This document shows, in pieces, positions 9,046 through 18,557 of a DNA stretch of 64,000 nt. Under the pieces are notes generated by a model. That model ran no database searches. It saw only the letters and a list, made by a program, of their open reading frames with translations, and had not been told where the DNA came from. Position 1 is the stretch's first letter. Every line of letters starts with the position of its first letter. This DNA is from CAVOJY01 sp963696405 (lineage in GTDB: Bacteria; Chloroflexota; Limnocylindria; Limnocylindrales; CSP1-4). A program made the position numbers and the translations under genes. The DNA is taken from assembly GCA_963696405.1 (NCBI GenBank), contig CAVOJY010000006.1, positions 248,001 through 312,000 on the forward strand, given 5' to 3'.

Positions 9046-10887
9046 CTACCCGAAGAGGATCCTCCGGACCCACCGAACCGGCGGCGTGCCGTGCGAGAGG
9101 ACGGCCTCGAGGTGGGCGCGCCGGTCGAAGCCTGGCGTGTCGCCGAAGCCGCCGACGACCCGGGGCTCGGGAACGGTATCGGCGGGTGCGCCGGCCGTGG
9201 CCGCGGACCGCCTCCGCGCCTCGACCTCCAGGTCCCACATCTCCTGGGAGCCAACGTAGTACGTCGAGAGCTGGGTCGACGTGAGGCGGGCGCGGAGATA
9301 CTTCGCCCGTGCCTCCTGCTCCTCCTGGAAGCCGGTCTCGATCATCAGGGTCATGGCCTCCGCCTCGCTCATCCCCTCGACGTGGATGCCGGCGTCGATG
9401 AGCGCATTGATGACTGCCCGCAGGTAGAACTTCCAGTGCACCAGGAGGAGGGCAGGATCGCGACGGCCGTAGCCGGCGTCCATCATCACCTGCGTGACGT
9501 ACACGGCCCAGCCCTCGGCGAAGACCCCCGACGGGAAGATCGACCGGACCAGCGACGGGCACCGGTTCGCCCAGGCGAGCTGGAGGTAGTGCCCGGGGAT
9601 CGCCTCGTGGATGCAGAGGAGGCGGAGCATCCGGTCGTTGTCCTCGCGGAGCGACGACTCGACCTGCTCCGGCGTCCAGTCGTCACCCGGCGGCGTGACC
9701 CAGAAGTAGCTGCGCTCGCCGATGTCGAGAGGGCCGGGTGAATCGAGGAACGCGCCGCCGTAGGCCCTCATGAAGGTCGGCGTCCACGTGATCGCGAGCG
9801 GCTCGGACGGCAAGCCGACCAGGCGCGTCCGGCGGGCGAACCGGCCGATCCGGGCGACCTCGGCGGTGCAGAAGTCGAGCAGCGTATCCGGTCGATGGTG
9901 CTCACCGGCAATGGCATCGAGCACGCGGCGCACGATCGCGGTCTCGACGGCGGCGACGGCCTCCCTGCCGGCGCCTTGCTGTGCGGCCGGCATCGGCTCG
10001 CGGCCAACCCAGCGCGGCCAGAGGCGTCGCGCGAGCCGGAGCATCTCGGCTCGAACAAGAACGACGTCGCGCCTCGCCCGGGCGGCGATCTCCTCCCGCG
10101 AGAGGTCGCTGCCGAGGGCGTGGCGGAGCTTGAGGTCGAACAGCGCAGCGCCCAGGCGACCCTCGCCGCCGGCCCGCGGCAACGCCTCATCCTCCAGGAA
10201 CGCGCGGTACTCCTCGAGAGCGGCCGTCGCCCGCGGCATGGCCGCCTCGATGCGCCGCACAACCTCGTCGCCTCCGTCCTCATCCCGGCGCTGCGCGGCA
10301 GCCGCACGGCCCTCTTCGATGAGCTCGCCGACCCCGCCGAGCTGCGCGAGGGCCGTCTCCGTGTGAAGCTTCGACACGGGCCGGTCCGGCAGACCCACGA
10401 GGTTGGCTCGGGCGGCGTCGAGGACCGCGGGGATGCCGGCGATCCGTTCTGCGAGCGCCCCGCCACGATGTCGCCACGGTGCGAAGTCGCGCCCGAGCAG
10501 CTGGAAGAGCCCGCTGCCGAGGTGGCTGACATAGCCAAGCGCGTCCCACGAGGGCTCCCGCAGGTCCTCCTCCTCGAAGAGGAAGGCATCGATCGACTCG
10601 AGCAGGATCGCCCGATCCACCCGCTCGCCCTCGGCCAGGTCCTCTTCGTGCAGCAGTTTCACGGCTCTATGCCAGCGGCGAAGCAGGGCGATGCGGGCGA
10701 GCCGTCCCTCCTCGGTGAAGTCCGGCCATCGATGGTCGAAGCGGTGATCGCCCGCCTGGGTGGCGAACGTCGGGTAGGCCGCAAACAGATCGTCGAGAAG
10801 CGCGTGGAGGGTCCGCTCGAAGGGCGTGGCGGGAAGGGGGCGGCGATCGGCCGCCTGCGGCACGAATGGCGCGAGAGGCTTGGGCAC
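9046..10887 (-). CDS. DUF885 family putative metallo-hydrolase
   Basis: 613 residues. The GTG at 10887 is preferred because AGGAGA sits seven bases upstream; an ATG 33 bases further out would add an implausible Arg/Cys-rich lead. The protein contains TFATQAGDHRFDHRWPD near the N-terminus and the DUF885 signature HEAIPGHYLQ (H427). The two histidines and glutamate resemble a zinc-peptidase site. EGWAVYVTQVM further on is also typical. Family members are thought to be metallopeptidases or arylesterase-like hydrolases; substrate unknown. No signal peptide is visible. Its stop lies 17 bases from the stop of the convergent GH57 gene. Confidence 0.85.
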   Translation of the reverse strand: MPKPLAPFVPQAADRRPLPATPFERTLHALLDDLFAAYPTFATQAGDHRFDHRWPDFTEEGRLARIALLRRWHRAVKLLHEEDLAEGERVDRAILLESIDAFLFEEEDLREPSWDALGYVSHLGSGLFQLLGRDFAPWRHRGGALAERIAGIPAVLDAARANLVGLPDRPVSKLHTETALAQLGGVGELIEEGRAAAAQRRDEDGGDEVVRRIEAAMPRATAALEEYRAFLEDEALPRAGGEGRLGAALFDLKLRHALGSDLSREEIAARARRDVVLVRAEMLRLARRLWPRWVGREPMPAAQQGAGREAVAAVETAIVRRVLDAIAGEHHRPDTLLDFCTAEVARIGRFARRTRLVGLPSEPLAITWTPTFMRAYGGAFLDSPGPLDIGERSYFWVTPPGDDWTPEQVESSLREDNDRMLRLLCIHEAIPGHYLQLAWANRCPSLVRSIFPSGVFAEGWAVYVTQVMMDAGYGRRDPALLLVHWKFYLRAVINALIDAGIHVEGMSEAEAMTLMIETGFQEEQEARAKYLRARLTSTQLSTYYVGSQEMWDLEVEARRRSAATAGAPADTVPEPRVVGGFGDTPGFDRRAHLEAVLSHGTPPVRWVRRILFG

Positions 10888-10992
10888 AGCTGGTCTCCTG
10901 GGGGTGCAGCGACAGCTCATCGTATCGCGACGGCCGCGCCGGCCGGGTCGGGTACCCTAGCAGGCCGAGGTATCGATCAGGGAGGGATTCAC

Positions 10993-12723
10993 GTGGTGGA
11001 CTCTCGGGAGCGCCGGGCATGGCCCTGCGGCATCGTTCGGGCGGGGTGGGCGGCGTGCCTCGTCGCCGTCGTCGTTGTCGCCGGTTTTGTGGCCACGTCA
11101 GGCATCGCGGCGGCTGCGGGTCCGCCCTACCCCGATCCGGTGGATGGCAGGCGCGTCTACGACACGGCGGGCGCCCTGTCGGCCGAGACCGTCCAGCGGG
11201 CCGAGCAGATCATCCGGGCCCTCGAGACACGGACCGGCGCGCAGATCGCCGTCTACACCCAGGTCAAACCGGGCGCTGACCGCGACACGACCGAGTCGGA
11301 CGCGCGAGCCCTCATGGACCAGTGGGGCGTGGGACGCCGAGGCTTCGACGACGGGCTCGTCATCCTCTTCAACCTCGATGAGACGCTCAAACACGGGCAG
11401 GTGAACCTCTACGGCGGTGCCGGGTACAACTTCGCCTACCAGGGCGCTGGCGACCGCCAGGCGATGTTCGAATCGGAGATGGTCCCCTACCTTCGCCGGG
11501 GCGACCTCGACGGGGCTCTCCTGCTCGCGCTCGAGCGCTCGAACGCTGCCGCGACGCCCGACCGCGCCGAACGCCTCCAGTTGTTCCGCATCGTGAACGG
11601 GCTGTTCGGGTTCGGCGGGATCCTGCTCGCCGTCCTCCTGGTCGTCTACTTCGCCTGGCACTGGCTGCGGTACGGCCGCGACCCGGTCTACCTCGACAGC
11701 CCGTCAATCTACATGGCGGGGCCGCCTGCGGACCTCACCCCGGCGGCGGCGACCCTGGTCGACGAGGGGCGCACGACGCGCCGCGCTCTCACCACGGCCA
11801 TGCTCGACCTGGCCAGTCGCGGCTACCTGGAGTTCCGGTCGGAGGAGAAGGACAAGATCGGGGTCCAGGTGCACGGTCCCGACCCCGTCGACCCGATCCA
11901 GGAGCGCAACCGGGTGCGGCCGCTCGGACCCGCTGAGTCGCTGGCGCTCGACGACATCAGCCGTCTCGCAGGCGAGCACGGCGGGTACCTCGGTCCGGAC
12001 ACGCTCCTCGAGTACGGCGGCAAGGTGGGCGACTTCAACAGCGAGTTGGAGCGATCCTGCGTCAGGCTCGGCTGGTTCACCGCCGAACCGGGCAAGATGA
12101 TCACTCGCTGGGGCCTCATCGGCGGCGCCGAGATCGCCCTCGCCGTCGTGGCCTTCATCGTCGGCTCCGTCCTGCCGAGCGACGGACTCATCCTGGCGGG
12201 CGCGGCCATCGTGATCGCGGGTGGGATCACGATCGTGGGCGCATTCGCCATGCCGGCGCGGACCATGACCGGAGCGATGGTGCGCGCGATGCTCGCCGCC
12301 TATCGACGAACACTGAAGGCGACACTCGAGCAGGCGCGGTCGATGACGCAGGTCGTCGCGAGCCGTACGCTCCCCTGGATCGAGACGCCCGACCAGGCTG
12401 TCGTCTGGGGCACGGCGCTCGGCCTCCACCGGGAGGTCCAGGACGTGCTCGACCGGACGCTCGAGGATGCCCGGCGCGGCGAGGCACCCGCAGGGCTCTA
12501 CTGGTTCCCGGCCTGGTACGGCGGCACCAGCAGCTCATCCGGGGGCGGATGGTCAGGCGGCGGACTCGCCGCGGGGGCGTTCGCGTCGTCGGTCATCCCC
12601 GACATCGGGGGAATGATGTCGGCGGTCGGCACGATCGGTAATGCGCCCTCATCGAGCGGAGGAGGCGGCGGGTTCGGGGGCGGCGGTGGTGGAGGCGGCG
12701 GAGGCGCGGGCGGGGGCTTCTGA
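10993..12723 (+). CDS. TPM-domain/DUF2207-like membrane protein with Gly-rich tail
   Basis: 576 residues; GTG start with GGAGG seven bases upstream. A signal/anchor helix lies at about 17-37. A TPM domain (about 45-170) contains VYDTAGALS, TGAQIAVYTQ and GFDDGLVILF. A transmembrane helix follows at about 200-222 and a DUF2207-like cytoplasmic region with two more helices near 380-425. The tail from about 515 is Gly/Ser-rich and ends in polyglycine. TPM domains occur in thylakoid acid phosphatase TLP18.3 and in membrane proteins needed for photosystem or protein-complex repair; function here is unknown. Poly-Gly ends are common in this family and may mediate localisation. Confidence 0.82.
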   Translation: MVDSRERRAWPCGIVRAGWAACLVAVVVVAGFVATSGIAAAAGPPYPDPVDGRRVYDTAGALSAETVQRAEQIIRALETRTGAQIAVYTQVKPGADRDTTESDARALMDQWGVGRRGFDDGLVILFNLDETLKHGQVNLYGGAGYNFAYQGAGDRQAMFESEMVPYLRRGDLDGALLLALERSNAAATPDRAERLQLFRIVNGLFGFGGILLAVLLVVYFAWHWLRYGRDPVYLDSPSIYMAGPPADLTPAAATLVDEGRTTRRALTTAMLDLASRGYLEFRSEEKDKIGVQVHGPDPVDPIQERNRVRPLGPAESLALDDISRLAGEHGGYLGPDTLLEYGGKVGDFNSELERSCVRLGWFTAEPGKMITRWGLIGGAEIALAVVAFIVGSVLPSDGLILAGAAIVIAGGITIVGAFAMPARTMTGAMVRAMLAAYRRTLKATLEQARSMTQVVASRTLPWIETPDQAVVWGTALGLHREVQDVLDRTLEDARRGEAPAGLYWFPAWYGGTSSSSGGGWSGGGLAAGAFASSVIPDIGGMMSAVGTIGNAPSSSGGGGGFGGGGGGGGGGAGGGF

Positions 12724-12748
12724 TCGGGGGCGGGAGTACACTCGGGCC

Positions 12749-13078
12749 ATGGGTGCAGTCGAGACGATGGAGACCTTCTTCGAGCTGCTGAACGGGGGCG
12801 ACCGCGAGGGGGCGGTCGCACTGCTCGACGAGCGGGTCGAGATGCGCGTTCATGTCGGCGAAGGAGGACGGACTCTCCGGGGCGTCGAGCAGGTTGGAGG
12901 GTGGTTCCTCCGCGCGGACCGCGGCTTCAAGATGATCCCGGGCGAGGTCCGTGACACCGGGAACACGTACGAGTGCAATCTCCTCGTGGTCAGGCCAGGC
13001 GTCCAGTCGCAGCACATCGACGCCCTGTTCAGGGTCGAGACGGGCAAGGTCACGGCGATCAACCTCGCCCAACACTGA
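12749..13078 (+). CDS. NTF2-like (SnoaL-type) small protein
   Basis: 109 residues. METFFELLNGGDREGAVALL is the usual first helix of SnoaL/NTF2-like folds (an LNxGD-x-A pattern). YECNLLVVRPG and IDALFRVETGKVTAI match the later beta strands. These small alpha+beta cones act as enzymes (isomerases, cyclases) or ligand-binding dimers, and sequence alone does not reveal the ligand. The gene follows the TPM gene by 25 bases and converges on the LysM gene. Confidence 0.75.
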   Translation: MGAVETMETFFELLNGGDREGAVALLDERVEMRVHVGEGGRTLRGVEQVGGWFLRADRGFKMIPGEVRDTGNTYECNLLVVRPGVQSQHIDALFRVETGKVTAINLAQH

Positions 13079-13121
13079 GGCGCCGGGAGGGCCGCCCGGG
13101 CGGTCCCGTTCTGCGGCCTTC

Positions 13122-15186
13122 CTACGTGGGTTCGGCGGTCGGCTTCGGCGTCTTGGCCGGGGTCGGGCTCGCCGGGGCGGTCTTCGGCGGGATGGTGATC
13201 TTGTCACCCACCGCGATCTGGTTCGGGTCCTTGATCTGCGGGTTGGCCTCGAGCAGGGCCGCCGTCGTGACACCGAACTTGGCGGCGATCCCGGAGAGCG
13301 TGTCGTTCGGTGCCACCGTGTAGACGGTCGGCTCGACGCCCGTCGCCGTCGGCCGGGGTGTGGCCACGGGCGAGCCCGAGGTTCCGGCCGAGGCTGACGC
13401 GCCCGCCGTGCGGGACGCCGACGGCGTCGGCGAGGCCGTTCCTCCGCCGCCCGCGAAGAACGACGGCGCGAGGAAGATGAGCAGGGCAGCGATCAGCAGC
13501 GCCGCGGCGAGGATGAGCGCCCGGGGGATGCGGGGGAAACCGACCCTGCCGCGGATCGTCGGATATGCCTCATGCCGCCGCGGGGGCTCCCAGGGAGGCG
13601 CGTCCTTGTCCCGCGCCACCCGCGGCTTCGCCCCGGCGATCGCCGGTCGCGCCTGCGACCCGGTGACCGGTACCGGGGCTCCACCGGACCAGCTGCCCGA
13701 GGGCGCGGCCTTCGGATAAGCCGACGGCTCCGCGGGGTATGCGCTGGCGGTCCCACCCGGTACGACCCCGGTGCCCGGGCGGGCCTCGTAGACGGGTCCG
13801 ACCCCGGTACCCGGGCGGGCCTCGTAGGTACTGGCCCGCTCTGGCGGTGGAACAGGCTCGCCCCAGGCCCCTCCGGCGGCGACGGCTCCTCCAGCGGCCA
13901 GGACTCCCCCCGCCGCGACCGTGCGTGTCGCGGACGGCGGGGTCCGCCCGGGCGGGACCCCCGCCCCGGGGGTGGGCGGGTAGGCGGTCGGGCGCGATGG
14001 ACGTGCCTCGCCGCCTCCCGCGCGGCGCCGCAGGTAGGCGGCCAGTTCCAGCGCCGTCTCCTCAGGATCGAGCGGCGCGGGTTCGACCGACGCGGCGGCG
14101 AGTCGCTCGTAGATGGGGAGCGGGGCCTCGGCCGGGATCGATCCCGGTGCCTCAGCTCCAAGGGGCGCCACGTCGCCTGCCGGTGCAGTCCCGGGACCCG
14201 CCTCGAACGCGGGGCTGCCGACGGGCTGGACGTCCGGGCCTGCTGCCGACGAGGGGCTCGCGCCGGGCACGTTCGCGTCCACCACACTGGTGTCCGGCCG
14301 AAGCCGGTCGGCGGGCTGTCCCGCGTACGCGCTCGACTCGGGCGGCAGGTTGCGCCGCATGTCGACCTGGGAGGCCCATCCTTCGTCGTTCGGCCGGAGC
14401 CGCCGCGGAGGCTGGCCGGGGGGAACCTCCTGGACGGGTGAAACGTCCTCGCCGGGAACCTCGTTGGGCGCCTGGTCGGACGCCTGAGTCGGGCGCCCTG
14501 TCGTGTGTCGGGGATCCTGCCGGCGGCTGCGCGCGGCCGGCAAGGAACGGGGGCGGCGGAGCCGACGGGCCCAGGTCCCCGGCGGAGGACACCGCGCCGG
14601 GGAGGACCTCTTCCATCGACCCTGCGACGGTGGCGTCGTCGGGTGGCGCCGGCTGGATCGAGGTCACGGGCTCTGCAGTCACGATGGACTCTGGCGTCAC
14701 AGCGAGCCCGGCCGTTGCAGCGAGCTCGGCCGGGCTCGCGGGCTCCGCCGGGGTCGGCGGTTCCGCGGGCTCGGCCGCGGCCGTGGCCCCAGCGGCCGCC
14801 ACCGCACCCCAGAGGCCCCACACACGGGACGCCGGCCGAGCCACCTCCTCCGTCGGCTCGACCGGGAGCAGCGGGGCAGTCGAGGGCGGGGCGGGAGGGC
14901 CGGCATCCGGTGGCGAGGGCAGAACGGCCGGCGCGGCGGCGCCCAGACCGCCCACCACCCGCGCGGCCTCGCGCCGGGCCCAATCCTGGAACGTCGGGCA
15001 GCCGGAGAACGCGGGTGCGAGGCAGTAGTGGGCCTGGTGTGCGAGCGCTCGCGGCGCGGGCTCCACCTCGGCGAAGCAGCGGTGGCGAGGATCGGGCTCG
15101 ACCGAGCGGCCGTCGCGATCATCGACGAGGGCGACGAACGGACAGGCGCCCGGTCCCTCGCCGACGCCAGGGTCCTGCGCAGTCAC
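13122..15186 (-). CDS. Cys-rich head/TM/LysM protein, copy 1 (frameshifted)
   Basis: Two frames that switch between about 14530 and 14460 make one protein of ~687 residues. From the GTG at 15186 the head reads GACPFVALVDD...HRCFAEVEP...HYCLAPAFSGCPTF, a four-Cys, one-His pattern also found in the protein at 24229-25313. Next come a long Ala/Pro-rich disordered region, a transmembrane helix (ALILAAALLIAALLIFLAP), a Ser/Thr/Pro linker and a C-terminal LysM domain (YTVAPNDTLSGIAAKFGVTT...IAVGDKITIP). LysM binds peptidoglycan or chitin-type glycans, so the C-terminus is predicted outside and the Cys-rich head inside. The head's function is unknown. A start further upstream cannot be excluded. Confidence 0.8.
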
Positions 15187-15305
15187 CCGAGCATCATAGC
15201 GGCCGGAGGCGAGACCTGACAGCGCCGCGTTCCCTGCGAGTCGCGGGCGTCCGGGGCAGAATGGGTCTCCACCGCACTCGGTGCACCGGAACAAGGAGTC
15301 CATCG

Positions 15306-15734
15306 ATGCTACGGGATCGACTCGCGGCCGCCATCGCGCCGCGTCATAGCTACCACGCCCACTGCGACATCCCGTGCGGGATCTACGACCCGCACGGCGC
15401 CCAGATTGCGGCGCGGACCGTCGCCCGGATGGTCGAGCTGATCGGCCAGAACCTGGGTGACGATCCGGTGCAGCGGAACAAGTTCGTCCGCTGCGTCAAG
15501 GTCAAGGAGGAGCACGCCGAGCTCTGCAAGCGCGAGCTCCAGGTGATCTGGAGTGACTACTTCAAGCCGGAGCACCTCGACAAGTACCCGGAGCTGCACG
15601 ACCTCTTCTGGAAGGCGCTCAAGCAGGCGGGCGCCTGCAAACAGGGCGTCGATGCGGCCGCCGCCGCGGAGCTCGAGGCCCAGGTTGCGCGGATCGCCGA
15701 GATCTTCTGGGAGACGAAGGGCGGGAAGCCGTAG
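15306..15734 (+). CDS. sodN: Nickel superoxide dismutase
   Basis: 142 residues. Dismutes superoxide with a nickel centre bound by the N-terminal hook. The hook motif HCDIPCGIY (residues 19-27) is complete: His19, Cys20 and Cys24 become residues 1, 2 and 6 after removal of an 18-residue propeptide. FVRCVKVKEEH and IWSDYFKPEH are conserved helix segments. The enzyme has no export signal, so it acts in the cytoplasm. The next gene, 48 bases downstream, is the protease that exposes the hook, and the two form the classical sodN-sodX operon. Nickel-dependent regulation (Nur) is known in actinobacteria but no box was identified here. Confidence 0.96.
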   Translation: MLRDRLAAAIAPRHSYHAHCDIPCGIYDPHGAQIAARTVARMVELIGQNLGDDPVQRNKFVRCVKVKEEHAELCKRELQVIWSDYFKPEHLDKYPELHDLFWKALKQAGACKQGVDAAAAAELEAQVARIAEIFWETKGGKP

Positions 15735-15782
15735 GCACCAGCCGGCGGACAGCGATCCCTGGCCCGCGAGATCGCTGAACCC

Positions 15783-16244
15783 ATGACGGTCGACCCCGCA
15801 GGCCCGTTCCGTGGCGGCCGGGCCCCGTTCCAGTCGGGCCTGCGGGCGGGGGTTGCCGTCGCTGCGATCCTGCTGGCCGCGACGCCGTTCGTCTCTCGAC
15901 TGGCTCGGGGCTGGGCCCTGCGCGGCGCCGTCGAGGGCGACAGCATGGCGCCGCTTCTGCGCGACGGGGACTGGATCCTCGTCGACCCTGACCCCTACCG
16001 GGCGCGGTCGCCGCGCCCGGGCGAGCTCGTGATCGTGGCCGACCCGCGCGATCTGCAGCGCGTCCTGGTGAAGCGTGTTGCAGGCGTCGATCCAGGCGGG
16101 TTCCTGGAGCTCGCCGGCGACAACCCGGCGGCGTCCACCGACTCCCGGGTCTTCGGACCGGTCGACCCACGAAGCGTCCGTGGACGGCCCTGGGCGCGCT
16201 ACTGGCCGCCGGGGCGGGTCGGCTTCCTTCCACCGCATCGCTGA
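15783..16244 (+). CDS. sodX: NiSOD maturation protease (signal-peptidase-like, S26)
   Basis: 153 residues. An N-terminal hydrophobic segment (about 20-38) precedes the S26 catalytic blocks: GDSMAPLLRDGDWILVD with the nucleophilic serine, VLVKRVAG with the general-base lysine, and AGDNPAASTDSRVFGPV. This is the short signal-peptidase-like family found next to sodN, which removes the NiSOD propeptide so that His1 can ligate nickel. The association with sodN is diagnostic. The ATG at 15783 is the first start in frame. Confidence 0.93.
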   Translation: MTVDPAGPFRGGRAPFQSGLRAGVAVAAILLAATPFVSRLARGWALRGAVEGDSMAPLLRDGDWILVDPDPYRARSPRPGELVIVADPRDLQRVLVKRVAGVDPGGFLELAGDNPAASTDSRVFGPVDPRSVRGRPWARYWPPGRVGFLPPHR

Positions 16245-16339
16245 GAGGCGGCCGGTCCGGATCGGGCCGGATGGAGGGCGGAGACGGGCCGTACGGTTCC
16301 GGCGTCCCGCGGTCGGCGCGACTAGGATCATCGGTCCGG

Positions 16340-16417
16340 GGCGAGGTGCCCGAGTGGTCCAAGGGGGAGGTGCAGCAACACCTCCAATCGCTGGTTCGAA
16401 TCCAGCCCTCGCCTCCA
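16340..16417 (+). tRNA. tRNA, Cys-like, with irregular anticodon loop
   Basis: The acceptor stem GGCGAGG (16340-16346) pairs fully with CCTCGCC (16407-16413), followed by U73 and an encoded CCA. The D arm is CCC-GAGTGGTCCAA-GGG and the T arm GCTGG-TTCGAAT-CCAGC. U73 in bacteria is typical of Cys and Gly tRNAs, and a GCA triplet is present in the anticodon region, favouring Cys. However, the anticodon hairpin (GAGGT/ACCTC) closes on an even-numbered 8-base loop GCAGCAAC without the expected U33. Either a base error or a decayed or unusual tRNA explains this. Identity is therefore tentative. Confidence 0.72.
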
Positions 16418-16497
16418 CCTCCGACGAGGACAGATGGATGCGGCCACCCGAGGCGAGACCCTCCTGCGATTCGAGCGAGGCCTGGGCGCCCTCGGCC

Positions 16498-17724
16498 ATG
16501 CCTGCCCTGCGGTCCGGACCGCCGTTCATCATGGCGGAGGTGATCGCGCACGAGCCCGCCGCCGTCGAGCGTCTCGTGCGCGATGCGCGCGTGACGGGGG
16601 AGGCACGGGCAATCGCCCAGCTTCTCCGGCCGCGCCCGGCCCCCGAGCCCGGCCGGTCCGGGCAGGCTTCGCGCCGGCCTGCGCGGGAAGCGTCTGATCC
16701 CGCCGAGAGGTGGCCCCCCGCGGTGGTCGGCTGCGGGTCCTCCGAGCACGCGGCGCTCGCGGCGGCCTCGATCTGGCGCGAGGCCTGGCGGCACGCCGGC
16801 CTCCCGGGCCCCGGCCCGGTGGCGCGCCAGGCGTTCGAGGCAGCCATGGACCCGTGGCCCGGCACCACGATCGCCATCAGCCACGAGGGCGGCACATGGG
16901 CCACCGCCGAGGCCCTTCGCGCCGCTCGCACGGTCGGCGCGCGCCTGGGCCTCATCACGGCCGGTGCCAACAGCCCGTGCGCGTCGCTCGCGGACGTCGT
17001 CCTGTGCACGCGCGAGCTCGATCCGTCCTGGTGCCACACCCTGGGCTTCCTCGCCCCGATTGTCGCCGCGGCGTCCGTTGGCGCGGAGCTTGCCGGGAGG
17101 ACGATCGACCCGCTCGTGCCGAGGCACCTGGTTGAAGCCGGGATCGCCGTCGAGGATGACGCTCGGGCCCTTGGCCGCGCGCTCGCCACGAGCCGGACCC
17201 TTGCGGTCGTCGCGTCGGGCGCCGATCGGGCAGCCGGGCGCGAGCTCGCGCTCAAGGTGGAGGAGGCGAGCTACGTTCCCGCGGCGTACCGCGACCTCGA
17301 GACCCTCCTGCACGGCCATATCACGGCACTTGACGTGGGGAGCGGCGTCGTGCTGATCCTCACGGACCGCGACGGTCGCGAGGCGCGGGTCCGCCGGGCA
17401 CGCCAGCTCCTCGCCGCCGTCGGCCGCGTGGGCGCCCGCTGCGGAGCAATCGTCACCGCCGGCGCGGCCGAGGCCATCCCGGACGATCTCACCCCGGCGG
17501 GCCGGATCGTCATCCCGGAGGCGCCCGACCTGCCGGCGCCGGTCGCGGCGGCCATCGGCAGCGCCGTGCCGCTCCAGCTGACGGCCTACCACATGGCGCT
17601 CGCGCTCGGCACGAACCCGGACGCGCTGCGCCGCGAGGCCACACAGTATCGGTCGGCAGCCGAGGCGCTCGCGGTCGAGTTGCCCCCCGCCGGGGCCGAC
17701 GGGCGCGAGTCCGGCCGGCGCTGA
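16498..17724 (+). CDS. SIS-domain sugar isomerase/GlmS-like protein
   Basis: 408 residues from the ATG at 16498. The lead LRSGPPFIMAEVIAHEPAAV matches the N-terminal block of AgaS/GlmS-type double-SIS proteins, in which two phosphosugar-binding domains occur in tandem (about 75-220 and 240-380). ISHEGGTWATAEALRAAR is the first phosphosugar-binding loop, but the sequence is less Ser/Thr-rich than in true GlmS. There is no glutamine amidotransferase domain, so it is probably an isomerase, deaminase-like or regulatory SIS protein. Alternative start: ATG at 16531. No strong ribosome-binding site is seen at either. Confidence 0.75.
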   Translation: MPALRSGPPFIMAEVIAHEPAAVERLVRDARVTGEARAIAQLLRPRPAPEPGRSGQASRRPAREASDPAERWPPAVVGCGSSEHAALAAASIWREAWRHAGLPGPGPVARQAFEAAMDPWPGTTIAISHEGGTWATAEALRAARTVGARLGLITAGANSPCASLADVVLCTRELDPSWCHTLGFLAPIVAAASVGAELAGRTIDPLVPRHLVEAGIAVEDDARALGRALATSRTLAVVASGADRAAGRELALKVEEASYVPAAYRDLETLLHGHITALDVGSGVVLILTDRDGREARVRRARQLLAAVGRVGARCGAIVTAGAAEAIPDDLTPAGRIVIPEAPDLPAPVAAAIGSAVPLQLTAYHMALALGTNPDALRREATQYRSAAEALAVELPPAGADGRESGRR

Positions 17725-17755
17725 GCGCGGATCGGTACCCCGGGGGCCGGGCGCG

Positions 17756-18499
17756 ATGACGAGAGAGTGGGACGGGCCGACCTACGACCGCATCGCGGAT
17801 CCCATGACGCGGATGGGCGCGGCCGTGGTGGATCGGCTGACGCTTCGCGGCGACGAGCGGGTCCTGGACGCCGGGTGCGGGTCCGGGCGGGTGACCGAGT
17901 TTCTCCTCGACCGGCTCCCCTCCGGCCGGGTGATCGCGCTCGACGCATCGGCCTCCATGATCACCGAGGCTCGTGCGCGGCTGGCTCCCTACGGGGACCG
18001 CGTCGAGTGCCTGGTCGCCGATCTCGCCCGACCGCTGCCCATCGCCGGCCCGCTGGACGCGATCCTCTCGACCGCGACCTTTCACTGGCTCCGCGACCAC
18101 GACGCGCTCTTCCACAACCTGGCGGCCGTCCTGCGGCCCGGCGGCCAGCTCGTGGCCCAGTGCGGCGGTGCGGGGAACGTCGCCTCGCTGATCGAGGCCC
18201 TCCGCCACGTCGGCGACGGCTGGACCGGGCCGTGGAACTTCGCGACCCCGCAAGAGACGAGCAGGCGCCTGGAGGCCGCCGGTTTCACGCAGATCGAGAC
18301 ATGGCTCCAGGACGAGGAGGTCGATCTCCAGGCGGGCGAGCCGCTCGAAACCTACCTCGCGACCATCACCCTGGGAGCCCACCTCGACCGCCTGCCGCCC
18401 GAGCAGCGGCCAGCGTTCGTGAAGGCTGTCGCGGCACGCCTTCCGCGACCGGTCCTCGACTACGTGCGGCTCAACATCGTCGCCCGGCGCGCCGCCTGA
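17756..18499 (+). CDS. Class I SAM-dependent methyltransferase
   Basis: 247 residues. The SAM-binding motif I is VLDAGCGSGRVTEFLL (about 36-51), followed by VIALDASASMI (motif post I) and LDAILSTATFHWLRDHDALF, as in trans-aconitate 2-methyltransferase-like enzymes. Its substrate is unknown. The first residues REWDGPTYDRIADPM also resemble the Tam family. The stop codon lies inside an 18-bp tandem repeat that separates it from the convergent LLM oxidoreductase gene. Confidence 0.85.
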   Translation: MTREWDGPTYDRIADPMTRMGAAVVDRLTLRGDERVLDAGCGSGRVTEFLLDRLPSGRVIALDASASMITEARARLAPYGDRVECLVADLARPLPIAGPLDAILSTATFHWLRDHDALFHNLAAVLRPGGQLVAQCGGAGNVASLIEALRHVGDGWTGPWNFATPQETSRRLEAAGFTQIETWLQDEEVDLQAGEPLETYLATITLGAHLDRLPPEQRPAFVKAVAARLPRPVLDYVRLNIVARRAA

Positions 18500-18557
18500 C
18501 CCCGGCGCGCCGCCTGACCCCGGCCGCCACCCTGACCCCGGCCGTTACCCCTAACCC
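18486..18557. repeat. 18-bp tandem repeat (about 4 copies) spanning two convergent stop codons
   Basis: Units GGCGCGCCGCCTGACCCC at 18486 and 18504 are identical; those at 18522 and 18540 are degenerate. The first copy holds the methyltransferase stop TGA and the last copy holds the LLM oxidoreductase stop (18551-18553). It looks like local slippage duplication of a gene end. Confidence 0.8.

Noticed and set aside
13089..13107. Terminator between the NTF2-like and LysM genes
   Set aside because: The stem is short, contains a wobble pair and lacks a T-run; not strong enough to list.
18486..18557. CRISPR-like or attachment-site repeat
   Set aside because: Units are adjacent without spacers, GC-rich and partly coding; a simple tandem duplication.
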